Positions 52,287 to 61,100 of a DNA stretch of 64,000 bases are shown piece after piece. How positions within the stretch are numbered: the stretch's first letter is position 1; every line of letters begins with the position of its first letter. The stretch is from Flavobacterium praedii (GTDB taxonomy: Bacteria > Bacteroidota > Bacteroidia > Flavobacteriales > Flavobacteriaceae). A program made the translations under genes and the position numbers. The DNA is taken from NCBI RefSeq assembly GCF_026810365.1, contig NZ_CP113948.1, positions 510,001 to 574,000 of the forward strand, written 5' to 3'. The notes beneath the pieces are model-generated. The model did not search any database. It was given only the letters and a program-made list of their open reading frames with translations, and was not told the DNA's origin.

Positions 52287-53459
52287 ATGACTCTTGTAAA
52301 TCAGGTTCAGGATTTTGTTACCGATTTAATCAAAGGCAAACTATCCAGTGTATATACTTATCATAATTTGAATCACACAATTGGGGTAGTGAATGCCGTT
52401 ACTGTTTTGTGTGATGAAGAGAAAGTGTCTCCTTCTGAAAAAGAAATTTTACTCAATGCTGCTTGGTTTCACGATACGGGATATACAAAGGGTTGCGAAA
52501 ATCATGAAGAATTTAGTGCCGAAATTGCAACCGATTTTTTAAAGGTAAATAATAAATCAGACGAGTACATCTCAAATGTTTCCAGTTTAATTAAAGCTAC
52601 TAGTAAGGAATATATACCACAGACACTTTTAGAAAAAATAATAAAGGATGCGGACTTTTATCATATCTTGAATGCGGATTATATTTTGGAATGTGAAGGC
52701 TTGAGGCAAGAATGGGAGAAAGTTGGTAATAAAGTATTTAGTGATATGGAATGGGCCTTAGAAAATGAGTTTTTTTTATCAAAGGTTCATCAATTTTATA
52801 CACCGTATGCGATAGAACATTGGCAACCATTAAAAGAAAAAAATATAAAACGACTTCGTAAAAAAATAAAAAAAATGAATGAAGAACTAGGTAAAGGCAA
52901 TAAAAGAAAAGAGAAGGAAGATAAACCAGATCGCGGTATCGACACATTGTTTCGGGTAACTTTAGGAAATCATACCCGTTTAAGTGGCATTGCCGACAGT
53001 AAGGCAAATATTTTACTCTCCGTAAACGCTATTATTATTTCGATAGCGCTCTCTACCTTGATTCCTAAATTAGACAGTCCCAAAAATGTGCATTTGGTTG
53101 TTCCTACTTTTATTATGTTGATGTCCAGTGTAATCACTATTATTTTTGCCATTCTTTCAACAAGACCAAAAGTAACCAAAGGGGTTTTTACAAAAAAAGA
53201 TATTGAAGACAAAAAAGTGAATCTTCTTTTCTTTGGAAATTTTTACAAAATGCCTTTGACAGACTATCAATGGGCTATGAACGAGATGATGAAAGACAGG
53301 GAATATTTGTATAATTCTATGATAAAGGATTTGTATTATTTGGGAATAGTTTTGGAGAAAAAATACCGATTGTTACGAATTGCCTATACTATTTTTATGA
53401 TCGGAATTGTGTTATCTGTAATTGCTTTTGTATTCGCTTTTAAAACAGTTGGCGCTTAA
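52287..53459 (+). CDS. HD-domain phosphohydrolase fused to a PycTM-type membrane domain
   Basis: A 390-residue protein. Residues about 20-190 are an HD domain (HNLNHTIGV, AAWFHDTGYTKGCENH, later KDADFYHILNAD) able to hydrolyse phosphoesters, including cyclic nucleotides in other families. After a charged linker (about 200-225), residues 230-390 match the Pycsar effector membrane domain (DUF5706): LFRVTLGNHTRLSGIADSKA, two helices around 250-290 and a last helix near 370. In Pycsar systems this domain acts on a cyclic nucleotide signal. No cyclase gene lies next to it. It overlaps the convergent GAF gene by 4 nt. Confidence 0.85.
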   Translation: MTLVNQVQDFVTDLIKGKLSSVYTYHNLNHTIGVVNAVTVLCDEEKVSPSEKEILLNAAWFHDTGYTKGCENHEEFSAEIATDFLKVNNKSDEYISNVSSLIKATSKEYIPQTLLEKIIKDADFYHILNADYILECEGLRQEWEKVGNKVFSDMEWALENEFFLSKVHQFYTPYAIEHWQPLKEKNIKRLRKKIKKMNEELGKGNKRKEKEDKPDRGIDTLFRVTLGNHTRLSGIADSKANILLSVNAIIISIALSTLIPKLDSPKNVHLVVPTFIMLMSSVITIIFAILSTRPKVTKGVFTKKDIEDKKVNLLFFGNFYKMPLTDYQWAMNEMMKDREYLYNSMIKDLYYLGIVLEKKYRLLRIAYTIFMIGIVLSVIAFVFAFKTVGA

Positions 53460-55825
53460 TTTTGTTCATTTAATAAATCTTGATAGGTGGTGTTATTAGC
53501 AATACTTTCCAGATTGTTATTAATTACTTTTACCCTAAAGGCCCTTAAACCAGACACTCCTTGTAGATCTTCAATTTCAAATTGTTCAATGTTTGGTTCT
53601 AATAAGTTTTTGTATTGCAGGTATTTGATGTATTTTAAATATTCATTTTCTTCAGCATTGTGAGAATAAACAATTGTGATTTTTTCTTTTTGAGTAATGC
53701 GCTCTTTGGTGCCTTTTATGTTGGCTTTGTCAATACGTTTTTTAACCACTTCATAGCGGGCATTGTAGGTTCCATCAACATCAAATCGTTTTTCATCCAT
53801 TCTAAATCGGATAGAAATAGGGGAACTAAATACCAGAATTAAAGAAGTCACATCCAATTGATATGGCAAAGTAGCTTTGAGTTGGTGATGTTCTATCTCC
53901 ATTTCGCATAAAGTTTGTAGTTGCCACAATCTTAAATTATGCAAATAAAGGTTGTCAAATGGTTTTGTTGGGGCAATTGACGCTCCAATATATAAATTGT
54001 GTTCTACACCATCAGTTTTAAAGCGTTCGTAATAATGCGGATAGATAAGTTGAGCTTCAATTTGTTTTTTATCCAATATTGCAGCCAGCTTTTTGTTGAT
54101 TATCGACATTGTATGATCAAACTTTTTCCTTGCATGATAGAACATTCCCGATTTTTCGTCCAAACTTTCAAAATAGTTTTGTCTAACCATTTCACTCTCA
54201 ATATCCATTTTAGTATTTCTTAGGATCGGATGGATTTCAGATTCAATATAATTCTGAATTTGTTGTTCTGTATCTGCTTTTAATGGTGATTCTAGTTCTT
54301 TATCAAAAGTTTGTAATTCGAATATACGTTGTTCTAGCAAAACGAAACTATCATTTGTTTTTTGCCCTTCAAAAAGTTTTATTAAGGTGGTTAATTGATT
54401 TTTTAAATCTTCTTTTACAGTTTGATTTCGATGTTCCGAGGAACCTTTAATGTCAATTTGTCCATAAAGAGGATAGACATCCTTGAATATGATTTCTTTA
54501 AAAATATAATCTTTATTTGGGTTACTGGTTTGATAATATTTGAGTGCTTCTCGTCTAAATTTCCAGTATACACTTGGATGTATGGCGGTATATTCTCTTT
54601 GAATAATGGCTTCGATATGATGTTGCATATCAGTTTTATAGCGTTCAAGGGTGTCAATTAAATAAGGTAAAATCAAATCTAGATTTGTGGCATTTATAGT
54701 ATTGAGCTCCTTTGGTTTTGCAGAAACCAATTCAATAATTCCGAGAATAGTATTGTTTTTTATTACAGGTGCAAAAATACAACTCTGAATATTTTGTAAT
54801 GCTAAATGCTGCGTAAGTCTTTTATTTCCGGGTATTTTAGAAAATTGTTTAACATCGGAGATTATTATTGGTTTTTTCTCTTCTAAAATAGTTTCTAATG
54901 AACAGCCATAAATAGTATTTTTACAATCCATTTCTTCGAGATTATTTAAGATAAAACTTTTCATCTCTTTCTCTTCATGTGGTGGATTTGTAAATTTTTC
55001 TTCTTCTTCGTTGTAAATGATAAATCCAATTCTTAAATCGGGAATTTTGAAAATGGATCTAAATATAGATTCAAAGCTGATACTCAATTTGTTTTGTGAT
55101 TTTTCAGATTTTAAAAGATTACTTTTTAAATTGGATATAGCATTTTCTCTTGTTACATCTATGAGGCTTACTATACCAAAACCTTTTAAAATCCAACTTT
55201 CATTCGGGAATAGCTCTTTCCATAAAGCGATATTATCATGGTTATTCATCAATAGATCAATATTGTCTTGGGAAAGTTCAGGTGCATTTTGGGTAGGTAT
55301 AACTTCTATAAAATCAGCATTATACAAAATTTTATAATGCTCTATAATACCATGTGCGTTTGGAATATCATAAAATAAAGGAGTATAAAAGTCAAAATGC
55401 TGGCCATAATAAGCATTCAGAATTAATATGCAATTAAAGATATAAAATTGATCCTTGTCAAAATCACGTATCTCCATGTTGAATGTAATTCCTGCATGCT
55501 GAAGAATTTTTTTAAATCTTTCGGTATAATTAAATGTTACATTCTGAAATGGAATGCTAATTGCTTTAATCTCATTGTGTGTTAATGCAGTCGGGAATAA
55601 GTCGGCAAGTAAATTGTGAATTAACTTTTCCTGTTGCTTAATCAAGTTTAAATCTTCAATTCCATCTCTAAACTCGGAGAAAGGTTCTATTTCTTTTAAT
55701 AATGCTTTGGCATAATTAGAGCGGTAATCTACATCGGTTTGCGCAATTTCCTCTAAACTATCAATCAATTTATGAAATGAAATTAGGGTTTTGAATGGAC
55801 TCTCTGTAAATGTTTTATTACTCAT
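53456..55825 (-). CDS. Large GAF-domain protein of unknown function
   Basis: A 789-residue protein from the ATG at 55825; a TTG two codons earlier is also in frame. A GAF domain lies at about residues 245-395 (RIGFIIYNEE, CIFAPVIKNNTILGIIELVS). The flanking regions are long and mostly helical, with a conserved-looking YPLYGQIDIKGSSEHRN near 460 and a C-terminal alpha/beta part (ITIVYSHNAEENEY). No kinase, cyclase or phosphodiesterase motif was recognised. No membrane segment is present. It is convergent with the HD-PycTM gene, the stops sharing four bases. Conserved in flavobacteria by recollection; role unknown. Confidence 0.72.
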   Translation of the reverse strand: MSNKTFTESPFKTLISFHKLIDSLEEIAQTDVDYRSNYAKALLKEIEPFSEFRDGIEDLNLIKQQEKLIHNLLADLFPTALTHNEIKAISIPFQNVTFNYTERFKKILQHAGITFNMEIRDFDKDQFYIFNCILILNAYYGQHFDFYTPLFYDIPNAHGIIEHYKILYNADFIEVIPTQNAPELSQDNIDLLMNNHDNIALWKELFPNESWILKGFGIVSLIDVTRENAISNLKSNLLKSEKSQNKLSISFESIFRSIFKIPDLRIGFIIYNEEEEKFTNPPHEEKEMKSFILNNLEEMDCKNTIYGCSLETILEEKKPIIISDVKQFSKIPGNKRLTQHLALQNIQSCIFAPVIKNNTILGIIELVSAKPKELNTINATNLDLILPYLIDTLERYKTDMQHHIEAIIQREYTAIHPSVYWKFRREALKYYQTSNPNKDYIFKEIIFKDVYPLYGQIDIKGSSEHRNQTVKEDLKNQLTTLIKLFEGQKTNDSFVLLEQRIFELQTFDKELESPLKADTEQQIQNYIESEIHPILRNTKMDIESEMVRQNYFESLDEKSGMFYHARKKFDHTMSIINKKLAAILDKKQIEAQLIYPHYYERFKTDGVEHNLYIGASIAPTKPFDNLYLHNLRLWQLQTLCEMEIEHHQLKATLPYQLDVTSLILVFSSPISIRFRMDEKRFDVDGTYNARYEVVKKRIDKANIKGTKERITQKEKITIVYSHNAEENEYLKYIKYLQYKNLLEPNIEQFEIEDLQGVSGLRAFRVKVINNNLESIANNTTYQDLLNEQN

Positions 55826-56013
55826 AATCAATCATTAAATAGGATAGTAAAATTACAAATAAAGTGATTGTATTTTTCTTTTTTTTATTGTAATGATCTA
55901 GGGGTGATTTTTATTTCAAAATAAAGAGATCAAGAAAAGTGTTCTCAGTTTAAACAAGTAGTTTAAAAATAAAATTGGAAAAGAAACTTTTGTTTTTAGA
56001 TTTCTAATTCAAA

Positions 56014-56523
56014 TTATTTTAATCTAAATATTTTTCTCGCTTTATTGAAATCTAGTTCGATGGAATCCTTGTAAACTTTTTTTACCGTAATGCCTTCTGA
56101 CTGCTCATTAAGTTTTAGTTTATACAGTTTTTTATCTATGTTTACTAATATTAATAATTCATCTTTCCGATCTTTAGAATTGATATAGCCATGGTAAGAA
56201 ATAAGTGGCCAATTTAAAATTTCTACATGTTTAATTATTTCTGGTTTTAATTTCTTTTTTATAATAATGCTTTTAAAATGTGTATTTTGAACTAACGAAG
56301 CATTAATTATTCTACTTTCTTTGTTTAAAAAAGGATCCCTATTAATATGATTGATAGTAAAGGTGTCTTTATTTATCTGATTTATTTTTAAATTTGAATT
56401 GTAATTTTTTGTATGTTTTATTTTTTTATCTAAAAAAAAATATTGTTTTAGAGTTTTTGATGCCACTAAACCCCATACTGTCAAAACAATTAATATTAAA
56501 GCGACATTAATTTTCTTTTTCAT
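56014..56523 (-). CDS. GspC/PilP-like inner-membrane linker
   Basis: A 169-residue protein with an N-terminal membrane helix (about 6-22), a linker with NRDPFLNK and a C-terminal beta-rich part (YHGYINSKDRKDELLILVNI, GITVKKVYKDSIELDF). This layout matches the homology-region domain of GspC and PilP, which contacts the secretin. It is the last gene of the secretion-like operon, 19 nt after the FN3 lipoprotein gene. The match is by architecture and motif rhythm, not strong sequence identity. Confidence 0.6.
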   Translation of the reverse strand: MKKKINVALILIVLTVWGLVASKTLKQYFFLDKKIKHTKNYNSNLKINQINKDTFTINHINRDPFLNKESRIINASLVQNTHFKSIIIKKKLKPEIIKHVEILNWPLISYHGYINSKDRKDELLILVNIDKKLYKLKLNEQSEGITVKKVYKDSIELDFNKARKIFRLK

Positions 56524-56542
56524 TAGGATTATTGAGAATTAT

Positions 56543-57499
56543 TTATTTTACTATAAATTTAAAAGGGGTACTATAGATGCTTATGTTTCCAGCCAAATCG
56601 GTTGCTTTAATTCTCCAATAATAACTTCCTAATGCTGTGAAAGCTTTATCAAAAGATGCTGTTGAAACGTCATTTTTTTGAACTATAGTTGTAAAATTAA
56701 TATCGTTTGCGAATTCTATAGTGTACGTAATAGGTGATTGAATAGCACCTACATCGGCTAGGATTGACCAACTAAAATTAATTGTTTGGTTTGTTGTAAA
56801 TGTTGCATTTTGTATGGGAAGAGTATTGCTAGGTTGATTGGGATTAGTTCTGTCAACCGAAAATGTACTTGTACTAAAAGGTGTTTCAGATGTTCCATTT
56901 ACTCCTTTTATTTTCCATTTATATTTAGCTTCTGCACTTAAATTGGTGCTATTTATTATAAATGTTGGGTTCGTAATATTTGTTTCTTGAAAAACAATAG
57001 TTTCTCCATTGGTCACATTTAATAATTCAAAATCGTAATAATCTGCAATTGTAAGTGCTGCCCAATTACAGGTTAGAGTGCTACTTTTCGTATAATAATT
57101 ATCTACTGGGTTTTTTAAAATTATTTGTTGCTTACTTAAATCGGTTGATTCGATGACAGAAAAATCACCTTGATGGGAATAGGAAGATTGATATGCGAAA
57201 TTTTCTCCCCTTACTCTCCATTGGTATTCCCCAAGTGGGAGAGGATATGTTAAATTCGTTTTGGTTATTAATGAATCTAATACTTTTGTTTTATCAGTTT
57301 TAAAAATTTGTATTCGATATTTATCTGAGTCGGAAAGGTTATTCCATTTAAAAGTAACAACATTACTTTCAATCTCTTCATAATCTTTAGGGGATATAAG
57401 TTCTATCATATCATTTGTTATGTCTTTTTCCAATACATCATCACAAGAAAACAAAATTAATGCAATTGCTATTATTGAAACTCTATTTATTTTTTTCAT
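56543..57499 (-). CDS. Lipoprotein with three FN3-like domains, in secretion operon
   Basis: The ATG at 57499 gives 318 residues with a signal and lipobox (LILFSC); an upstream in-frame start at 57559 would add 20 residues before it. Three fibronectin type III-like repeats follow (about 18-105, 110-200, 205-318), each with the W/Y core pattern FKWNNLSDSDKYRIQIF, CNWAALTIADYYDFELL and FSWSILADVGAI. Its start overlaps the stop of the GspM-like gene by 17 nt, so it belongs to the operon. It may be a pilotin, an outer-membrane anchor or an exported substrate. Not a standard type II component. Confidence 0.72.
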   Translation of the reverse strand: MKKINRVSIIAIALILFSCDDVLEKDITNDMIELISPKDYEEIESNVVTFKWNNLSDSDKYRIQIFKTDKTKVLDSLITKTNLTYPLPLGEYQWRVRGENFAYQSSYSHQGDFSVIESTDLSKQQIILKNPVDNYYTKSSTLTCNWAALTIADYYDFELLNVTNGETIVFQETNITNPTFIINSTNLSAEAKYKWKIKGVNGTSETPFSTSTFSVDRTNPNQPSNTLPIQNATFTTNQTINFSWSILADVGAIQSPITYTIEFANDINFTTIVQKNDVSTASFDKAFTALGSYYWRIKATDLAGNISIYSTPFKFIVK

Positions 57500-58007
57500 A
57501 ATTTTGAAATATAATTTTAAAATGTAAAAGATCTGTTTTGTTATTTTTTTTTGAGACATAGAAATGCATATTTACAATTCTTGAATCACTAAAATTTTTC
57601 TCAAAATCGTATCCTAATTGTAATAATTGATTTGTATTACCGGTAACATCCAGTTGATTTGTGATAATGGTATGATTTTCATCTTGAAAAAGGTGTATCG
57701 GTTCTAATACATTAATTGATACTTTAGGGTGTCTTTTTGCTGTAAAGTTTACAATTTCTTGCTGTATTACCTCTTTTGACACTCCTTCTTTGCCTATTAG
57801 CCTGTCTAAATAAGCCACCTCTTTAGCCAAATAGCTTGAATTATTCGCTTTTTTATTTACATCTTCAATTTTTTCTGACAAAGCATTATGTTCTTTTAAT
57901 ACTTGAATTAATGTACTAAATGACCTTTTGTATGCAGTTATCGCAATTATAAAAGTCAAAATGAGTAACGCTAGAAATTTTTTCTTAAATGAATATTTTT
58001 CAAACAT
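57483..58007 (-). CDS. GspM/PilO-like inner-membrane protein
   Basis: A 174-residue protein with one N-terminal membrane helix (about 10-28), a coiled coil (about 32-60) and a C-terminal ferredoxin-like alpha/beta part (NQLDVTGNTNQLLQLGYDFE, RIVNMHFYVSKKNNKTD). This is the GspM/PilO plan. It overlaps the GspL-like gene upstream by 8 nt and the lipoprotein gene downstream by 17 nt, as expected for a complex of GspL and GspM subunits. Confidence 0.68.
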   Translation of the reverse strand: MFEKYSFKKKFLALLILTFIIAITAYKRSFSTLIQVLKEHNALSEKIEDVNKKANNSSYLAKEVAYLDRLIGKEGVSKEVIQQEIVNFTAKRHPKVSINVLEPIHLFQDENHTIITNQLDVTGNTNQLLQLGYDFEKNFSDSRIVNMHFYVSKKNNKTDLLHFKIIFQNYEKNK

Positions 58008-59187
58008 TTTTTATTGTGATTTTTATTTCAAATTGAGATTTGTTTTTTTTGTCTTTTTTCAAACTGATAATTTCAAAATTTGATAACCAATTCATTTTTT
58101 TTAAACTTTCCATCCAAGTGTTAAATGAAGATTCATTAAAAGTTTCTCCTTTTACATTTATTGTGTTTGACTCAAAAATTAATTTTTGGTTTGCTTTTGA
58201 TTCCTTGGTTAGAGGAGTTATTTCTAAAACGGTTAATGAGACATCTTGCGGAACTATTTTAATGATTTCATAAGAATAGAAGGATAGGAATTTTGAAGAT
58301 GAGAACCCTGATTCTATCAGTATTTTCTCTTTATTTTCTTTTTGTTTTTCTAAATTTAATGTTTGTTGATAGTTTTTATCGGTATATATATTTTGAATAT
58401 TCAGAGCTGTGTTTTTGGATGTATAATACTGAATTAAAAAGAAACTTATCAAAAGCGAAATTAAGAAACCAACTAGAATTGAGATTCCAAAATATTTAAA
58501 AGCTTTCTTGTATATAATTTCGTCTGTATTTAAAGTCTCAATTTTTGTTTTTGAAATTTCTTTAGATTTTATAAAAAAATCGATTACTGTAGCATATAGA
58601 GGCAAGTATGTATTGGTGATTGTCTCGGTTCCAATGATGTAATTTTCTTTTTTTGTAGAATCAACTTGTTTTGCAAAGTTATATAGTTTTTCATTTTTGA
58701 ATTCTAATAATAAATCATTAGAAACGATAGCTTCTTTTTTTATAGAATTAATCAATATTGCTGATATAAATGAACCCAAATAAATATCAATTATTTGAAA
58801 ATTGTTCTTTTCAAATTTTGATATAGTGTCATTTATAATATTTTTTCTGCTAAAGCTGATAAAATCAATATTTAAACCTTTTAAGCTAGTGTGGTATATT
58901 GAGTTTAAATCAATGTTTTTATACCAACTTACATCTGCTTCATTATTGAAATCAATGGCTTTATTCAATACTCCCTTCCCATCAACCAACAAAAGCAACG
59001 GCAAATTTTGATCTACGTTTTTTTTAAGGTCCTCAAATTCTGTAAATGAAGCCATAGAAACAATCGTTACTTTATTTCCCTTTTTTTTAACTGTTAAGAC
59101 ATGATAAAACTCTTCATTTTCGTTTTTAATGAGTCCTATAACATGCAGTTCGTTAATTTTTATTATTTTGGATAAAATCGTAATCAT
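58000..59187 (-). CDS. GspL/PilM-PilN-like inner-membrane protein
   Basis: A 395-residue protein. Residues 1-230 form a cytoplasmic part resembling the actin-like domain of GspL/PilM (LLLLVDGKGVLNKAIDF). A membrane helix lies at about 235-258 (FGISILVGFLISLLISFFLI), and a PilN-like periplasmic part ends with GETFNESSFNTWMESLKKM and ISLKKDKKNKSQFEIKITI. GspL recruits the ATPase to the membrane. Its ATG shares one base with the secretin stop, indicating coupled translation. Confidence 0.7.
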   Translation of the reverse strand: MITILSKIIKINELHVIGLIKNENEEFYHVLTVKKKGNKVTIVSMASFTEFEDLKKNVDQNLPLLLLVDGKGVLNKAIDFNNEADVSWYKNIDLNSIYHTSLKGLNIDFISFSRKNIINDTISKFEKNNFQIIDIYLGSFISAILINSIKKEAIVSNDLLLEFKNEKLYNFAKQVDSTKKENYIIGTETITNTYLPLYATVIDFFIKSKEISKTKIETLNTDEIIYKKAFKYFGISILVGFLISLLISFFLIQYYTSKNTALNIQNIYTDKNYQQTLNLEKQKENKEKILIESGFSSSKFLSFYSYEIIKIVPQDVSLTVLEITPLTKESKANQKLIFESNTINVKGETFNESSFNTWMESLKKMNWLSNFEIISLKKDKKNKSQFEIKITIKNV

Positions 59188-61100
59188 TAATATACTACAG
59201 TTGGTTTGATAAATAAATGTAATTTTGATGTGCTTTTCCCCTTTTGTCGACTACTGAAAAACCATTTAATGATTGGTATTCTTGAAATTACAGGTGTTCC
59301 GGTTCCAGAATTTTCTTTTTTTAATTCATCTAATCCTCCTAATAAAATCATTTCATTATTTTTCACCCTAACAAGAGATTCAAATTTTTGCGTTGCTTTT
59401 CCTGGAGGAGCATCTTCACCAGCTCGAGCTAAAAAAGAACTTTTTTCGACAACAATAGTTAGAGTTACATTTTCATCTGTTGAGACAAAAGGCTTTATTG
59501 ATAAACTTAGATTGGCGTCGGTCGATTTCCAAACACCAGAATTTAATACATCATTACCAATACTGTTGTTTATAAGTCGATTAGTTTGTTCGAAATAATA
59601 ACTGGTTTCGCCAATTGAAAGTTTTGCCTCATGACCGCTTATAGTCGCAATTTTTGGTGTTGATTCTACATTAATAATAGAATTATTTTCGAGTAATTTC
59701 AAATTGGCATAAAATGACTCTGCAACTTTACCTAATTTAAAAATACCAAAACCATTAAAGGCGTCAATTAGACTATTTATGGATGATGAATTTACGACTA
59801 CATCAGTGGTAGGGAATATTGTTCCGCTAGTAACTACTTTATTCAATTTGTCTATTCCAGCCTTCATACCAGTTTGAATAGAATACGATTTATTGTACTG
59901 GACAATAATAACCTCAATTTGAACCATAGGCACAACTTTATCTATCTGTTTTATGTATAATTTTAATTCATCAACGGTATTTTTTGATCCAGAAACTATT
60001 AATCCGTTCAATTCTGTAAATTCTTTTATTTCTAATTTATCGGAAAATACTTTTGGTAATGAACCGAGAACTAGTTCTATGGATCTATTTTCCATTTGTA
60101 TTAGTTCCGTTACTCTTAAACCTTCAGTAATTTGTTCTCCAATTAAATAAAACGCTCCTTGTTTTTTGAATGTGTATTTTTTTCCTTCAAGAATTTGTTC
60201 TAAAAGATCATCAAATGTTATATTTTCTACAGAAAGCGTAATTTTTTCATTTTCTGGTTTGTTATAAAAAAAGTAATTAATTTTTAGTTTCTCTGCAGAT
60301 TCAGTTATTAAATCTGCTACGTCTGCTGCATATGCTTTAACAGTCAATAATCCATTTTTATTTATTAAAACATCATAATACCCTGGAAGTCCTACAGCAG
60401 CTTTTGGTTGCTTGGCTTTTAAATTTGAATTGTTACTAGTTGAATTTATGGATGATTCTACATTGTTTTTTTCGATATAATAAATTCCATCATCATCTTT
60501 TGTTACTATTAAATCATTTGATTTTGCAATCATTTGTATTACTTGGTCAAAAGGGCGATTTAGTATATAAGAGGAAACGGTTATGTTTCTGATCGTTGGA
60601 GCCAAAATCAAATTTTTACTTGTTTTGTCTATAATTGTTTTAATAACGGACGATAAAGTGTCATTTTCTAATTTAACAGATAAGAAATCATTTAGTGGAT
60701 TGTAAGTAACATCAATTATTTTTGCTGATTTTTTTTGGACAATAACTTTTTCAATTCTTTTGTTGAAAATAATAATGTTATTTCTAAAAGTTACTTCGAG
60801 ATCGTATTTTTGAACTAAATGTATAAAAACATCTTTAACTTTTACATCAAAAAAATTATTAGATACCATTTGAGTTAGACTCTGATCCACATCAACATTT
60901 AATTGATGATCTTCTGCGATAGTAGAAATAAAGTCATGGAGTGTAAGGCCATTTATATCTATTTTTATTGATTCGTCAAGCCCTTTATTCTGCGCTGACA
61001 TTGCATCAAAATTTTTAACTAATTCATTTATATCTTGTTGCGCAATAATAGTATTTGTAAAAAATAAACCAATTAGAACGTAAATTATTTGTTTGAACAT
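59187..61100 (-). CDS. Type II secretion/type IV pilus secretin (GspD/PilQ-like)
   Basis: A 637-residue secretin precursor with a signal peptide ending near NTIIAQQ. Three N-terminal STN/N-type domains occupy about residues 45-120, 140-215 and 245-330. An N1-like domain (LIVSGSKNTVDELKLYIKQI) leads into the secretin channel (VPMVQIEVIIVQYN, VESTPKIATISGHEAKLSIG, LVRVKNNEMILLGGLDE, TPVISRIPIIKWFFSS). It forms the outer-membrane pore. It lies directly after the ATPase gene with no gap. The extra N-domain and lack of a clear S-domain set it apart from proteobacterial GspD. Confidence 0.9.
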   Translation of the reverse strand: MFKQIIYVLIGLFFTNTIIAQQDINELVKNFDAMSAQNKGLDESIKIDINGLTLHDFISTIAEDHQLNVDVDQSLTQMVSNNFFDVKVKDVFIHLVQKYDLEVTFRNNIIIFNKRIEKVIVQKKSAKIIDVTYNPLNDFLSVKLENDTLSSVIKTIIDKTSKNLILAPTIRNITVSSYILNRPFDQVIQMIAKSNDLIVTKDDDGIYYIEKNNVESSINSTSNNSNLKAKQPKAAVGLPGYYDVLINKNGLLTVKAYAADVADLITESAEKLKINYFFYNKPENEKITLSVENITFDDLLEQILEGKKYTFKKQGAFYLIGEQITEGLRVTELIQMENRSIELVLGSLPKVFSDKLEIKEFTELNGLIVSGSKNTVDELKLYIKQIDKVVPMVQIEVIIVQYNKSYSIQTGMKAGIDKLNKVVTSGTIFPTTDVVVNSSSINSLIDAFNGFGIFKLGKVAESFYANLKLLENNSIINVESTPKIATISGHEAKLSIGETSYYFEQTNRLINNSIGNDVLNSGVWKSTDANLSLSIKPFVSTDENVTLTIVVEKSSFLARAGEDAPPGKATQKFESLVRVKNNEMILLGGLDELKKENSGTGTPVISRIPIIKWFFSSRQKGKSTSKLHLFIKPTVVY

